From the NCBI RefSeq assembly GCF_001855385.1, contig NZ_MKIE01000001.1, positions 397,448 through 461,447 on the forward strand: a DNA stretch of 64,000 nt, read 5' to 3'. This document shows positions 18,909 to 27,256 of this stretch, piece after piece. Each line of letters begins with the position of its first letter. The stretch's first letter is position 1. The stretch comes from Andreesenia angusta (GTDB lineage: Bacteria; Bacillota; Clostridia; Tissierellales; Gottschalkiaceae). Position numbers and translations under genes: made by a program. The notes beneath the pieces were generated by a model, which did not search any database, was not told where the DNA came from, and worked only from the letters and a program-made list of their open reading frames with translations.

Positions 18909-18924
18909 GATTGGCCTCCTTTAT
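18897..18924 (+). terminator. Intrinsic terminator of the DUF89-rlmH operon
   Basis: AAAGGAGGCC and GGCCTCCTTT form a perfect 10-bp stem with a GATT loop. The left arm lies inside the island repeat. Confidence 0.75.
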
Positions 18925-19105
18925 AGTGTTTCTCATACTTCAGATTTTTATTGGTTACATTATTTTTCGTCTTTGTAACAAATCGCCTTAACCACAAATT
19001 AACTAAAAGGTATATCTCTCGGAAGTATTTTTTTACAGTTAGGACAAATGTACGGAATCTGTTAATCCCGTTTCTTAATTAGCATCGGTTTTGACAGTAT
19101 TAAGC
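18925..19105. other. AT-rich island DNA without a gene
   Basis: Nothing coding is seen between the rlmH terminator and the HNH gene. The base composition turns AT-rich immediately after the terminator. Confidence 0.5.
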
Positions 19106-20257
19106 CTAACCTTTACACGACCAACTGCTATACCCTTGATTGTTGGCAATTTTATGAAGTGGTGTTATCGTATCTTTTAAAGAGGCAATGAATATTTTTT
19201 TTGAATTTTTATCACTTATATCCATATTATAAAGCTCTTTGTTTACATTGAAATAGTCCTCTAAATGATTAGAGGATATTTTATTACTATTCCTCGCTAT
19301 AGTAAAAGCTCTATATTGGAGTTCACAGAATTCATCATAGTACTCTTTCAAATCAGGTAGATTATTCCCTTTAGAGCTATTAACACATTTAAATGTAGGG
19401 ATTAAATTCCATAATTCATCGTGTAAAACAAAGCTCCATGGTATAAAATGGTCTATACTTATCTCTCCGTAATTATTAAAATTTGTTTTGTCTAGTAGCT
19501 TATTTGTATATATATCTATAATTTGAATCTCACTTCTAATAATCTTCCAGTAATTCTTAGCCTTGGTTAAATCACGCTTAGCTGGAGGGGATATCTTGAA
19601 AGGTATTGATGGGGTATTAGGATTTTTACTTTGCAAATAGTAAATAAGCTTATAGTTTAACCACCCTTGAATAATTGCCTGATTATCTTTAATATATTCA
19701 GACCAACATTCCCCAAATATAATCTTCTTGTCCTTTTTATCGATTCTATAGAATGGTTTATTATCTGCATTTAGCAACTCTGTAATATAGTCATTAATTT
19801 CATAGTCGTTTAATTTTCTGCCGATAAAGCTTTCCCTATTCTTTATATGTTTATCATAAAAAGGGCGTACAAGCCTATAAGGAACATATAGACTTATTTT
19901 ATTTAATTTTTTATTCAATTCTTTATCTTTACTGTTAAGAACAAAATCATACACATATTCTTCAGTTTCTTCTCTTGATACTTTTAGTCTATCGTTTATA
20001 TACAATACTATATCACTTATTTTATCTTGAACGCCCAAGTTAAGCTTATAGTATATAACAGGGTGCCAAGCAAGCCCTACCATTCTTGATATAAGTTTCT
20101 TAACTGTTGCTTCATTCTTATCTCTAATAACTTCTTTATATATGGAATATAGCCACAATATCTTATAGCTATTAGTAAGGTTCTTCATATCTAACATCTG
20201 CTCAAGATATCTACTGTCTACTTTAAGTGATTTTGGTATATTATTTAAATTATTCAT
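19106..20257 (-). CDS. HNH endonuclease domain protein, putative defence nuclease
   Basis: A 383-residue protein with a C-terminal HNH-type segment. It reads IDHFIPWSFVLHDELWNLIPT, followed by NSSKGNNLP, which supplies the D-H pair, asparagine and lysine of the fold; the usual zinc cysteines are absent. The N-terminal part (SYKILWLYSIYKEV, GLAWHPVIYYKLNLG) occurs in stand-alone HNH proteins of restriction and defence loci, as I recall them; function is inferred. ATG at 20257 follows AAAGGGG. It is the only intact gene of an AT-rich insert bordered by the rlmH-end repeats. Confidence 0.75.
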   Translation of the reverse strand: MNNLNNIPKSLKVDSRYLEQMLDMKNLTNSYKILWLYSIYKEVIRDKNEATVKKLISRMVGLAWHPVIYYKLNLGVQDKISDIVLYINDRLKVSREETEEYVYDFVLNSKDKELNKKLNKISLYVPYRLVRPFYDKHIKNRESFIGRKLNDYEINDYITELLNADNKPFYRIDKKDKKIIFGECWSEYIKDNQAIIQGWLNYKLIYYLQSKNPNTPSIPFKISPPAKRDLTKAKNYWKIIRSEIQIIDIYTNKLLDKTNFNNYGEISIDHFIPWSFVLHDELWNLIPTFKCVNSSKGNNLPDLKEYYDEFCELQYRAFTIARNSNKISSNHLEDYFNVNKELYNMDISDKNSKKIFIASLKDTITPLHKIANNQGYSSWSCKG

Positions 20258-20479
20258 TTTTATGCATACCCCTTTTAATAAATCATTATGTGTCATTATC
20301 AGATATTGCTGAATATAGGAATATTACATTTTATTGCCAAAGCAGATTTCTCTCCCAAAACAGTTTTCCATATCTTAGATTTTAGCTTATATAGTCCTTA
20401 TATTGCAAATATATATTCATTACACGACTATATAGAGTCAAATAGCATATATACCTAATAAAAAAGCTTTACTAAAAAT
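20258..20479. other. AT-rich intergenic DNA in the island
   Basis: Upstream region of the HNH gene. It contains repeated short ATATA-type tracts and no supported gene. Confidence 0.4.
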
Positions 20480-20740
20480 ATGAGAAAACTCCTAAATGAC
20501 TATATAAAGTCAATTCTTGAATCATCTATTAGGTACTTAGAGTTTGAGTTATGAGACAGTAGAAATAAGGATTTACATGAAAGATTTATTTCTAAACTAA
20601 AACTCACTTTAAAAGATATGCTCTTTAAAGAAACAGAAGCGTGAGTAAAACCAAAAATAGTACTTGATAATGGCATGAAATACGACGAACAAGAGTTGTT
20701 AATTGAAGCCACATTATACGTGATGCACGAAAAAAAATAA
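20480..20740 (+). pseudogene. Decayed small gene with two in-frame TGA codons
   Basis: From an ATG at 20480, one reading frame runs 86 codons to TAA at 20738-20740, broken only by TGA at 20552 and 20642. Its pieces look protein-like (NDYIKSILESSIRYLEFEL, DSRNKDLHERFISKLKLTL, VLDNGMKYDEQELLIEATLY). I do not recognise the family. It may be a relic of the gene set that moved with the island. Confidence 0.45.
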
Positions 20741-20785
20741 TTGAAGCTCTATTTTTTAACTTAAAGCCTCCTATAGACACAGTAC

Positions 20786-20814
20786 GGAGAACCGTACCAC
20801 AAATAACGGAGGCC
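20786..20814 (+). repeat. Right island junction: rlmH 3'-end repeat (att-like)
   Basis: Second copy of the 29-base repeat of 18880-18908. It still reads as the codons G-E-P-Y-H-K plus stop, but no rlmH gene lies upstream, so it marks the far end of an insert or a former rlmH end. A GGCC-type hairpin with T's follows, as at the left copy. Confidence 0.7.
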
Positions 20815-21074
20815 TTTTTGAGGCCTTCTTCGTTTACAATCCTTAAAGTTAAAAAATCGAGACGGTGCAGCACCCTTTCGACAAAACTCCTAAAAGAGTT
20901 TTGTTCTATACATAGAAATATTCAACTCCCGCTTTCACAAATTTATAGTGCGAAATTATTACTTCATTTTCCCAAAGTAGTCTTTATTTTTTATAATATA
21001 AGCTCTAAAATAATGATATAATTATGTGATAATTTAAAAAAGTCCAGTTTTTTAAAAATAGAAGAGGTGATTTT
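20815..21074. other. Intergenic region upstream of the Fic gene
   Basis: Contains the hairpin-like ACAAAACTC/GAGTTTTGT at about 20880-20904 and AT-rich promoter-like DNA. No gene seen. Confidence 0.4.
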
Positions 21075-22304
21075 ATGAAATATGAGAAGCTATCCAAGCT
21101 ATATTACAAATTAGACTCCTCCTATAAAGACGAAGTCGAAAAAAGAAAGTGCGGATATGGAAGCTATCTGACTTCGCTGAAGATTCTGGGTTTTAAGAAA
21201 GGAAATGTCACAGATGATTTATTTGAGCTATTCTATGTAAATACTCACGATTTAATGATGCTGCATAGCGAAGTGCTGCTTAACAGCGCCAAGGTCTCAT
21301 CGCTTATAAGCCAGCTTCCTCCATTTGTAGTGGATTCATATTTTAAAAAGCTAATTGTCAACGAGGCTCAAAGCAGCAATGAAATCGAAGGTGTTAGAAG
21401 CACTAAGAAAGAACTGAAAGAAGCGCTTAGTGAGCTGGAAAAAGCTAGCCCTAAAAACAAGAGATTTGTGGGGCTTATGAAGACCTATAGCTATATAGAC
21501 CGTATAAAGCCGTTTGATAATGTCGAGGACTTCCGAAAGCTATATGATGAATTGGTATCAGATGAAATAGAGTCTGACGATACGCTGGACGGAGAGTTAT
21601 TCAGGAAAGGATATGTAGAGATAAACAACGGTAATGTCACCACTCATATAGGCTTAAGCTCAGAAGAAAAAATAGTGGAAGCGCTGGGATCACTTGTGCA
21701 TTACCTAAGCGATATATCTCATCCTGAGCTCTACCGATACATGGTAGCCCACTACTACTATGAGTATATACATCCATTCTATGACGGGAATGGTCGAACT
21801 GGGAGACTGATTGTGGGAAGCTATCTGTCTAGATATCTGGAGAAGTATTCAGCTATAACCTTCTCCTATGCTGTGAATAAGGACAAATCAAAATACTATA
21901 AATCCCTTGAGGAGATAGCCTTCCCGCTAAACCGTGGCGATATGACCTTCTATCTTATCAGCGTTCTAGAATTGCTCTCAGATGGTCAGGCAGGAGTCAT
22001 AGAAGACCTTGAACTCAGTCTAATAAAGCTTGAGCGTATAGAAGCCTACTTTAAAAAGGACATCTGGAAGGATCACAACAACGAAAGCATCATGCTGAAC
22101 TTGATGGTCAGTCTAAGTGTTTTCTTTAAAGAGGGGGCTACTCTGTCACTTCAAGATTTAATGGAGATATCAAATAAATCTAGACATATAGTCAATAAAG
22201 CTATGGATTATTTGGTAGATGAAGGTTACGTTGAGGTGATTCGTAAAAAACCTAAAACTTATAGACTTTGCGATGAATGCTTAGAAACTATATTAGGTTC
22301 ATAA
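21075..22304 (+). CDS. Fic family AMP-transferase-like protein with inhibitory motif
   Basis: A 409-residue Fic protein. The active-site motif HPFYDGNGRTGR spans residues 233-244, with catalytic His233 and the phosphate-binding loop intact. An N-terminal inhibitory helix motif of the (S/T)xxxE(G/N) type is present as SNEIEG (residues 101-106), so this is a class II, self-inhibited Fic protein, normally transferring AMP from ATP to a protein target. The C-terminal part resembles a winged helix. No separate antitoxin is seen. AGAGGTGA precedes the ATG. Confidence 0.92.
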   Translation: MKYEKLSKLYYKLDSSYKDEVEKRKCGYGSYLTSLKILGFKKGNVTDDLFELFYVNTHDLMMLHSEVLLNSAKVSSLISQLPPFVVDSYFKKLIVNEAQSSNEIEGVRSTKKELKEALSELEKASPKNKRFVGLMKTYSYIDRIKPFDNVEDFRKLYDELVSDEIESDDTLDGELFRKGYVEINNGNVTTHIGLSSEEKIVEALGSLVHYLSDISHPELYRYMVAHYYYEYIHPFYDGNGRTGRLIVGSYLSRYLEKYSAITFSYAVNKDKSKYYKSLEEIAFPLNRGDMTFYLISVLELLSDGQAGVIEDLELSLIKLERIEAYFKKDIWKDHNNESIMLNLMVSLSVFFKEGATLSLQDLMEISNKSRHIVNKAMDYLVDEGYVEVIRKKPKTYRLCDECLETILGS

Positions 22305-22321
22305 CAGACAAAGGAGGCTTT

Positions 22322-23023
22322 ATGTTGAGCAATAGCCAAAGAATACTCTTATCGATCTATATACCTTTTACAATTTTGATACTTTTGTTTGACAGAGCTT
22401 TCCCAAATTCGGAAATTGTACAGTACACCAGGTATGTACTTATGGTTTCTCTAGCTCTTTCTACTGCTGTAGTCAAGAAAAGAAAGCCTGAACAGAAAAT
22501 CATGTCTCTCTCATTTCTTTTTCTAGTCATAGCCGATTTTTTCCTAGTCTTCTCCACCACTATAGACAGCCTAAATATGGACTTGTCTATGTTCGGAATA
22601 CTTGGCTTTATGCTGGCATATGTCTGCCTGATCTTGGCATACCAGCGAAATTTCAAGCTTGGAAAAGAAGAGCTTTTGGCGGCCGTGCCTGTGGTGGGGA
22701 TATTCTCTGCCGTATACCTAGATCTTTTTCCGCATCTTGAAGGTATCATGGCGCCCATGGCACTTGTGTTTGGATCTATGCTTAGCTACATGACTTGGAC
22801 AGCCATATGTACAGTCTTTCGGGGCTATTTTTCCCAAAAGACATCCTATCTTATAGCTATTTCTGGGATTCTTATGTATATATGTGATATAGGTGTGGCC
22901 TACTCCCTTTTCCATCCATACTACTCTTCTGTCTATGTGACATGGCTTAAAAATATAGTCTGGGCAGCCTATATTCCAGGCTGGACTCTGCTGGCTTTGG
23001 TTATAAACGAAGATTCAAAGTAA
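22322..23023 (+). CDS. YhhN family membrane protein (lysoplasmalogenase-like)
   Basis: A 233-residue protein with about eight hydrophobic segments and the YhhN-type conserved stretch LFLVIADFFLVF near residue 70. YhhN relatives include the eukaryotic lysoplasmalogenase TMEM86B, but the bacterial substrate is unproven. The ATG at 22322 follows AAGGAGG by 5 nt, 17 nt after the fic stop, so the two are probably co-transcribed. Confidence 0.75.
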   Translation: MLSNSQRILLSIYIPFTILILLFDRAFPNSEIVQYTRYVLMVSLALSTAVVKKRKPEQKIMSLSFLFLVIADFFLVFSTTIDSLNMDLSMFGILGFMLAYVCLILAYQRNFKLGKEELLAAVPVVGIFSAVYLDLFPHLEGIMAPMALVFGSMLSYMTWTAICTVFRGYFSQKTSYLIAISGILMYICDIGVAYSLFHPYYSSVYVTWLKNIVWAAYIPGWTLLALVINEDSK

Positions 23024-23042
23024 AACTTTTTCATGTAAGCTC

Positions 23043-23084
23043 AAAAGGCTGAAGTTGACTTAAAAGTCTACTTCAGCCTTTAAA
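23043..23084. terminator. Bidirectional intrinsic terminator
   Basis: AAAGGCTGAAGT pairs perfectly with ACTTCAGCCTTT around an inner GACTT/AAGTC stem. It separates convergent genes. Confidence 0.85.
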
Positions 23085-23095
23085 TATTCCCAATG

Positions 23096-23464
23096 CTATT
23101 TGGGAAGTCCACGTCGATATTTGAACTTGTCCACGAACTTTTTACCCCAGTTGTCCATAGCCTCCAGTATTGGAACTAGCTCTTTTCCCATTGGAGTAAG
23201 CGAATACTCGACCATGGGTGGAACTTGAGGGTAAATAGTTTTTTCAACAAGCCCGTTCTTCGTCAAGTCCCTCAGCTGCTGAGTGAGCATCTTCTGGGTT
23301 ATCTCCGGTATCAGCTTCTTGAACTCATTGAATCTAATCGGCTCATGATTGCTGAGATTCCAAAGTATCAGGGCTTTCCACTTCCCGCTTAGAACTTCTA
23401 GCGTGATCTCAATCTCGCATCTGTAGTTGCTGCAACTGACCTTGTTTGATCTATCCTCTGGCAT
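23096..23464 (-). CDS. HxlR family transcriptional regulator
   Basis: A 122-residue winged-helix regulator with the family features: an early cysteine (CEIEITLEVLSGKWKALILW), then RFNEFKKLIPEITQKMLTQQLRDL and the wing VEYSLTPMGKEL. HxlR proteins often respond to aldehydes, quinones or redox stress via that cysteine. The ATG at 23464 is chosen for its AAGGAGGTT site; an upstream ATG exists at 23521. The target is unknown. Confidence 0.9.
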   Translation of the reverse strand: MPEDRSNKVSCSNYRCEIEITLEVLSGKWKALILWNLSNHEPIRFNEFKKLIPEITQKMLTQQLRDLTKNGLVEKTIYPQVPPMVEYSLTPMGKELVPILEAMDNWGKKFVDKFKYRRGLPK

Positions 23465-23539
23465 AGTCCAACCTCCTTGTCTAATGAAATTTATAAACTC
23501 CATAGCCTCTCTGCTCGTCATAGATAATCTATTTTTCTT

Positions 23540-25642
23540 TTACATATCCTCTGTCCAAGAGCCTTTTCTCTTTGACTTGGATTCATACAGCGCCTCATCA
23601 GCCCTGTGCAGCAATTCATCATAGTTCCCTGGCCAGCTTTCAATCCAGACTAGGCCCCCCGAGATGCCCAGTGAACGGATTGCTCCGTCTGGAAACTTAA
23701 GTGGCAAGTCTTTAAGCCGACTGTAGAACATATCCATGCACTCTCTGACTTCAAGCTTACTATCGAATCCATGTAGGAGGAGTACGAACTCATCTCCGGA
23801 CCTTCTTCCAAGAAGCATCTTGTCTCTATCAGCTATATTTTTAAGCTGATTCACTCCCTCTACTATATAGTAGTCTCCCCATTTATGTCCGTAAGTATCG
23901 TTTACAGATTTTAAATTGTCCAGGTCGAACATAACAAGCGCTGTAGCCTTTAGATCTGTACTGTCTAGTATACTTTCCATATAGCTTTTAAAAGCCTTTC
24001 TATTGAGCAGTTTTGTCAGAGGATCTATATCCCTTTCTTTTAGAATCTCCAGCTTCTCCTCCATCTCCTCTGTAACGTCTTCAGCCACGCCTATTACAGT
24101 TGTCTCTGTTTCTGTCGTATTTAGCTTGACCCACTTCCTGGGCATTCCCTCTATCCTGTAGACGTCTTCCTCGTCTTTTTCAGGGTGCTCCATTATCTCT
24201 TTTATTTTATTCTGAAACGCTTCTCTATCTGTTGAGTCCAGCCCAAGAATTCTCGGAAGCTTCTCGGTCACAAAGACAGTTCCAGAGTTGCTCTTGATTT
24301 CAAATGCACCTATAGGCATGTCTAGAAGGTCTATTATCCTTGAAAGCCTCGAGGCCGACTCAATGCGTTCATTGTTCGACTCCTCCATAGCTTTCGCAAG
24401 CTCATCCACTTCAAAAAGTCCTGTAGCCCTAAGCTTCAACTTTTCGTCTCTCTTTCTCGAGCGGAAGTCTTCCGACAGTTCAAGAATCGGCTTGGAAGCT
24501 CTATAGCTGAAAAAAGCTCCGCCTACTGTACCCAGTGCAAGCGCAACCCCAAATGAAAACCATAGCAGTTTCTGGATATACTGGACATGGGAGAGCAGAT
24601 TGTCTTCCTTTGCAAATCCAGCTATATACCAGTGCTCTGACTCAAACGGGGTGTTTGGCTGGTAAAGCTTAAACTCTTCTACACTTGCATATATATCTTC
24701 TTTGCCACTGTAGCTATCCACTTCGTATAGACCGAACTGTTCGTTCTTTTCGATAAGCGAAAGCCCGTCTTCTTTGTCTATGAGCCTCTTCTGGAATGAC
24801 CCCACTGTAACTTTTGGTTCCATATCTCTGTCGCTTTCTTCTCTGTTTAGAATCATATAGCCTAGAGAATCTTTTTCCTGTATCTCTGTCGAAGGTATCA
24901 TATTGGCCAAGTAGTTAAGCGTCAGTTCTACTCCTATGACGCCTCTGAAGCTGTTTTTCGAGTCGAATATAGGCATGCTGTATGTCATGACCTCCAGGTC
25001 TTTTTCAGACATCTTAAACGGCTCGCTCCAATACCCCATAAGTTTTGAGTCGTATGAAATATCCGACTGCCCAAATCCTATCTGGTACGGCTTCATAAAG
25101 AAATCCCTGTTTGTATCGGTAAGCATAAAGTCATAGCTCCACGTCCTGTCCAAGGGGGCTTTAAGCTCCTTCGCCACTTCTGAAGGCCCCACTACCATGT
25201 AAAGGTCGCTATATGAATAGTTATTGGTCTGAGGATCGTAATCCCTGATGTGAAGCGCTGGGTAGCTTTCTTTGCTCATATCGTCTGCCAAAATCAAGTA
25301 GACTCCCGTAGTCTGTGTAGTCCGAAGCATATCTACAATGTCCTTGGATACACTTTTGAGCAGCTCTTGATCCGAACTGTAGTCTTCTGAGAGTTTAAGT
25401 GATATTTGATTTATAAAAGGGTCTATATTTGTCCAGCGATTTTTCATCTCCAGCTCTAGATATGACTTTCTCTCTTCAACTCTATTGTTGAAGTTTTCAT
25501 AGGCATTCAGTCTCGTCTCCTCTAGAACTCCTCCAAGTATAAGCACAGCCATAAGCAGCGTAGACTGCATAACAACTATCCCAGCACCAAAAGTTGTAAG
25601 CTTGAACAGCAGAGAGTTCTTGTGCCTAAATATTTTTTTCAT
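23540..25642 (-). CDS. Cache-domain membrane diguanylate cyclase
   Basis: A 700-residue sensor: N-terminal membrane helix (about 12-35), a large extracytoplasmic double-Cache-like domain to about residue 355, a second helix, a linker, a PAS-like segment and a C-terminal GGDEF domain beginning near DPLTKLLNRKAF. The active-site motif reads RRSGDEF, with serine replacing the first glycine; enzymes with this variant can be active, so c-di-GMP synthesis is likely but not certain. The start lies 12 nt after the stop of the binding-protein gene upstream, indicating one operon. Confidence 0.87.
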   Translation of the reverse strand: MKKIFRHKNSLLFKLTTFGAGIVVMQSTLLMAVLILGGVLEETRLNAYENFNNRVEERKSYLELEMKNRWTNIDPFINQISLKLSEDYSSDQELLKSVSKDIVDMLRTTQTTGVYLILADDMSKESYPALHIRDYDPQTNNYSYSDLYMVVGPSEVAKELKAPLDRTWSYDFMLTDTNRDFFMKPYQIGFGQSDISYDSKLMGYWSEPFKMSEKDLEVMTYSMPIFDSKNSFRGVIGVELTLNYLANMIPSTEIQEKDSLGYMILNREESDRDMEPKVTVGSFQKRLIDKEDGLSLIEKNEQFGLYEVDSYSGKEDIYASVEEFKLYQPNTPFESEHWYIAGFAKEDNLLSHVQYIQKLLWFSFGVALALGTVGGAFFSYRASKPILELSEDFRSRKRDEKLKLRATGLFEVDELAKAMEESNNERIESASRLSRIIDLLDMPIGAFEIKSNSGTVFVTEKLPRILGLDSTDREAFQNKIKEIMEHPEKDEEDVYRIEGMPRKWVKLNTTETETTVIGVAEDVTEEMEEKLEILKERDIDPLTKLLNRKAFKSYMESILDSTDLKATALVMFDLDNLKSVNDTYGHKWGDYYIVEGVNQLKNIADRDKMLLGRRSGDEFVLLLHGFDSKLEVRECMDMFYSRLKDLPLKFPDGAIRSLGISGGLVWIESWPGNYDELLHRADEALYESKSKRKGSWTEDM

Positions 25643-25654
25643 CTTTATACACCC

Positions 25655-27094
25655 TTACTTTTTTATTGTCTTGTTTATCTGTTCTCTTAAGGAACTATAC
25701 CACGTTTCAAAGCTCTCGTCACTAGACAAGCTCTCTATAATCTGCTCTCTCAGCTGTCCTTCGGCTTCCCTCTCCTTAATCAACTCCAAGTCACGCCTAA
25801 CCCTGTCTATGAGGTGAGATTCCAGTATGGTCTTGGCCTCATAGCTTTTTTCAAACGGCTTGGAGTTGTAGAAGCTGTAGTCTTTTAACATTTCTTTTGT
25901 AGTTATAATCGAAGCTTTTACCGCCGGACTAGCTATTTCTGCTGATTCCAGTGCCTCTATCAACACCTCTTCTTTCAACGCTTCATTTTTTACAGGAAAA
26001 TACCCTGTTGATATCGCAAAGTTTACATTTCTTTCTGTATCCGTAAACCACCTTAAAAACTCTGCTGATGCATATTCATGAGCCCTGTCGCTTTTAACTA
26101 TGCACATTCCTGCACCTCTTTGGACTGCATACTTTTTTCCATCTTCAAAATAAGGATAAGGAAGTATCATAGGTTCTATAGGCACTACATCCCCCTGATC
26201 AAGAGTCACCTCTTCTGGGAAATAAGATGCTCCTCCTGTAGAGCCTGTATAAGCTATCGACGTTCCCGTCCTGACATCGTCTGAGCTAAAGCGTCCAGTC
26301 TTTACGAAATGCCCCTTTATATATGGGACATAGTAGTTTTGCCATATCTTTTTAGCTATCTCCTTGGACAGTGCAAACTCTGCTGTTCCGTCTTCACTGT
26401 AGTCGAACATCTCTCCTCCAAGCTGGACTGACGACTGAATCATATAGTTCACATTTTCATTTATTCCAAAAAAACCTTCTCCAGTTTCTTTGTAGTATGC
26501 TTCGGCTACTTCAACTAGGCCTTCCCAGGTTTGCAGATCCGACGGCTGAAATCCATTTTTTTCAGCAAATTCATCCCACAACGTCTTGTTTACGTAGAGG
26601 TTTTCAGTCGACTTTGCGACAGGCATTATATAGACCTTGCCGTCTGATGCAATCTTCCCCTCCTCTAAAAACTCTTCTCTGTACTCTGACAATTCTTCCT
26701 CGCTAAAATATTCGTCAAGGCTTACAAGCTCTTTTACGTTCTTGACTTGAAAAGCGCTCTCTGGATATGCCGCAAATATGTCCGGCATCAAAGATGCTCC
26801 CATAGACCCATTTGCTGCATTGAGCACCTCTATATCCAACTGCTCTGCATCTGCTTGACTCTTGGCATCTATAACTATTCCCTTTTCCATTCCCACAGTC
26901 TCGTTAAACTCCGCAACTGCTGTATCAAACTTCTCTTTTATATACCCGTTGTAATAATGCCATACAGTTACTGTTATAGGCTTGTCGGGGTCTAGCAGAT
27001 CAGCCTCTTTGTCGGTGCTAGAGCATCCCGTGACCATAAGCAGTACAGTGGCTATAATCAGCGCTACCCCTATAAAATATCTATGCTTCTTCAT
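25655..27094 (-). CDS. Family 1 extracellular solute-binding lipoprotein
   Basis: A lipoprotein of about 479 residues with lipobox VTGC, followed by a carbohydrate-type family 1 binding fold (ITVTVWHYYNGYIKEKF; later LYVNKTLWDEFAEKNG; AYTGSTGGASYFPEE). No ABC permease or ATPase gene adjoins it; instead it leads directly into the diguanylate cyclase gene. It may present a ligand to the Cache sensor rather than serve uptake (inference). The ATG at 27094 has GGAAGG 9 nt upstream; ATG 27103 sits directly on that site. Confidence 0.85.
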   Translation of the reverse strand: MKKHRYFIGVALIIATVLLMVTGCSSTDKEADLLDPDKPITVTVWHYYNGYIKEKFDTAVAEFNETVGMEKGIVIDAKSQADAEQLDIEVLNAANGSMGASLMPDIFAAYPESAFQVKNVKELVSLDEYFSEEELSEYREEFLEEGKIASDGKVYIMPVAKSTENLYVNKTLWDEFAEKNGFQPSDLQTWEGLVEVAEAYYKETGEGFFGINENVNYMIQSSVQLGGEMFDYSEDGTAEFALSKEIAKKIWQNYYVPYIKGHFVKTGRFSSDDVRTGTSIAYTGSTGGASYFPEEVTLDQGDVVPIEPMILPYPYFEDGKKYAVQRGAGMCIVKSDRAHEYASAEFLRWFTDTERNVNFAISTGYFPVKNEALKEEVLIEALESAEIASPAVKASIITTKEMLKDYSFYNSKPFEKSYEAKTILESHLIDRVRRDLELIKEREAEGQLREQIIESLSSDESFETWYSSLREQINKTIKK

Positions 27095-27181
27095 CTTTCC
27101 CATCCTTCCATAGTGTAATCTTATAGTTTATACCCCCTATACTCTCTTTTATACATTCAGATAGTCCTTTGGACCTAAAAC

Positions 27182-27216
27182 AAAAAGGGAATTGGATATA
27201 AATATATCCAATTCCC
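27182..27216 (-). terminator. Intrinsic terminator of the PAS-GGDEF-HD-GYP gene
   Basis: A perfect 14-bp inverted repeat (GGGAATTGGATATA / TATATCCAATTCCC), followed on the minus strand by a run of five T's. Confidence 0.9.
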
Positions 27217-27256
27217 ATCTGAAATCTAGCCACTTAGTTATTCTGTTTTCAAAACC

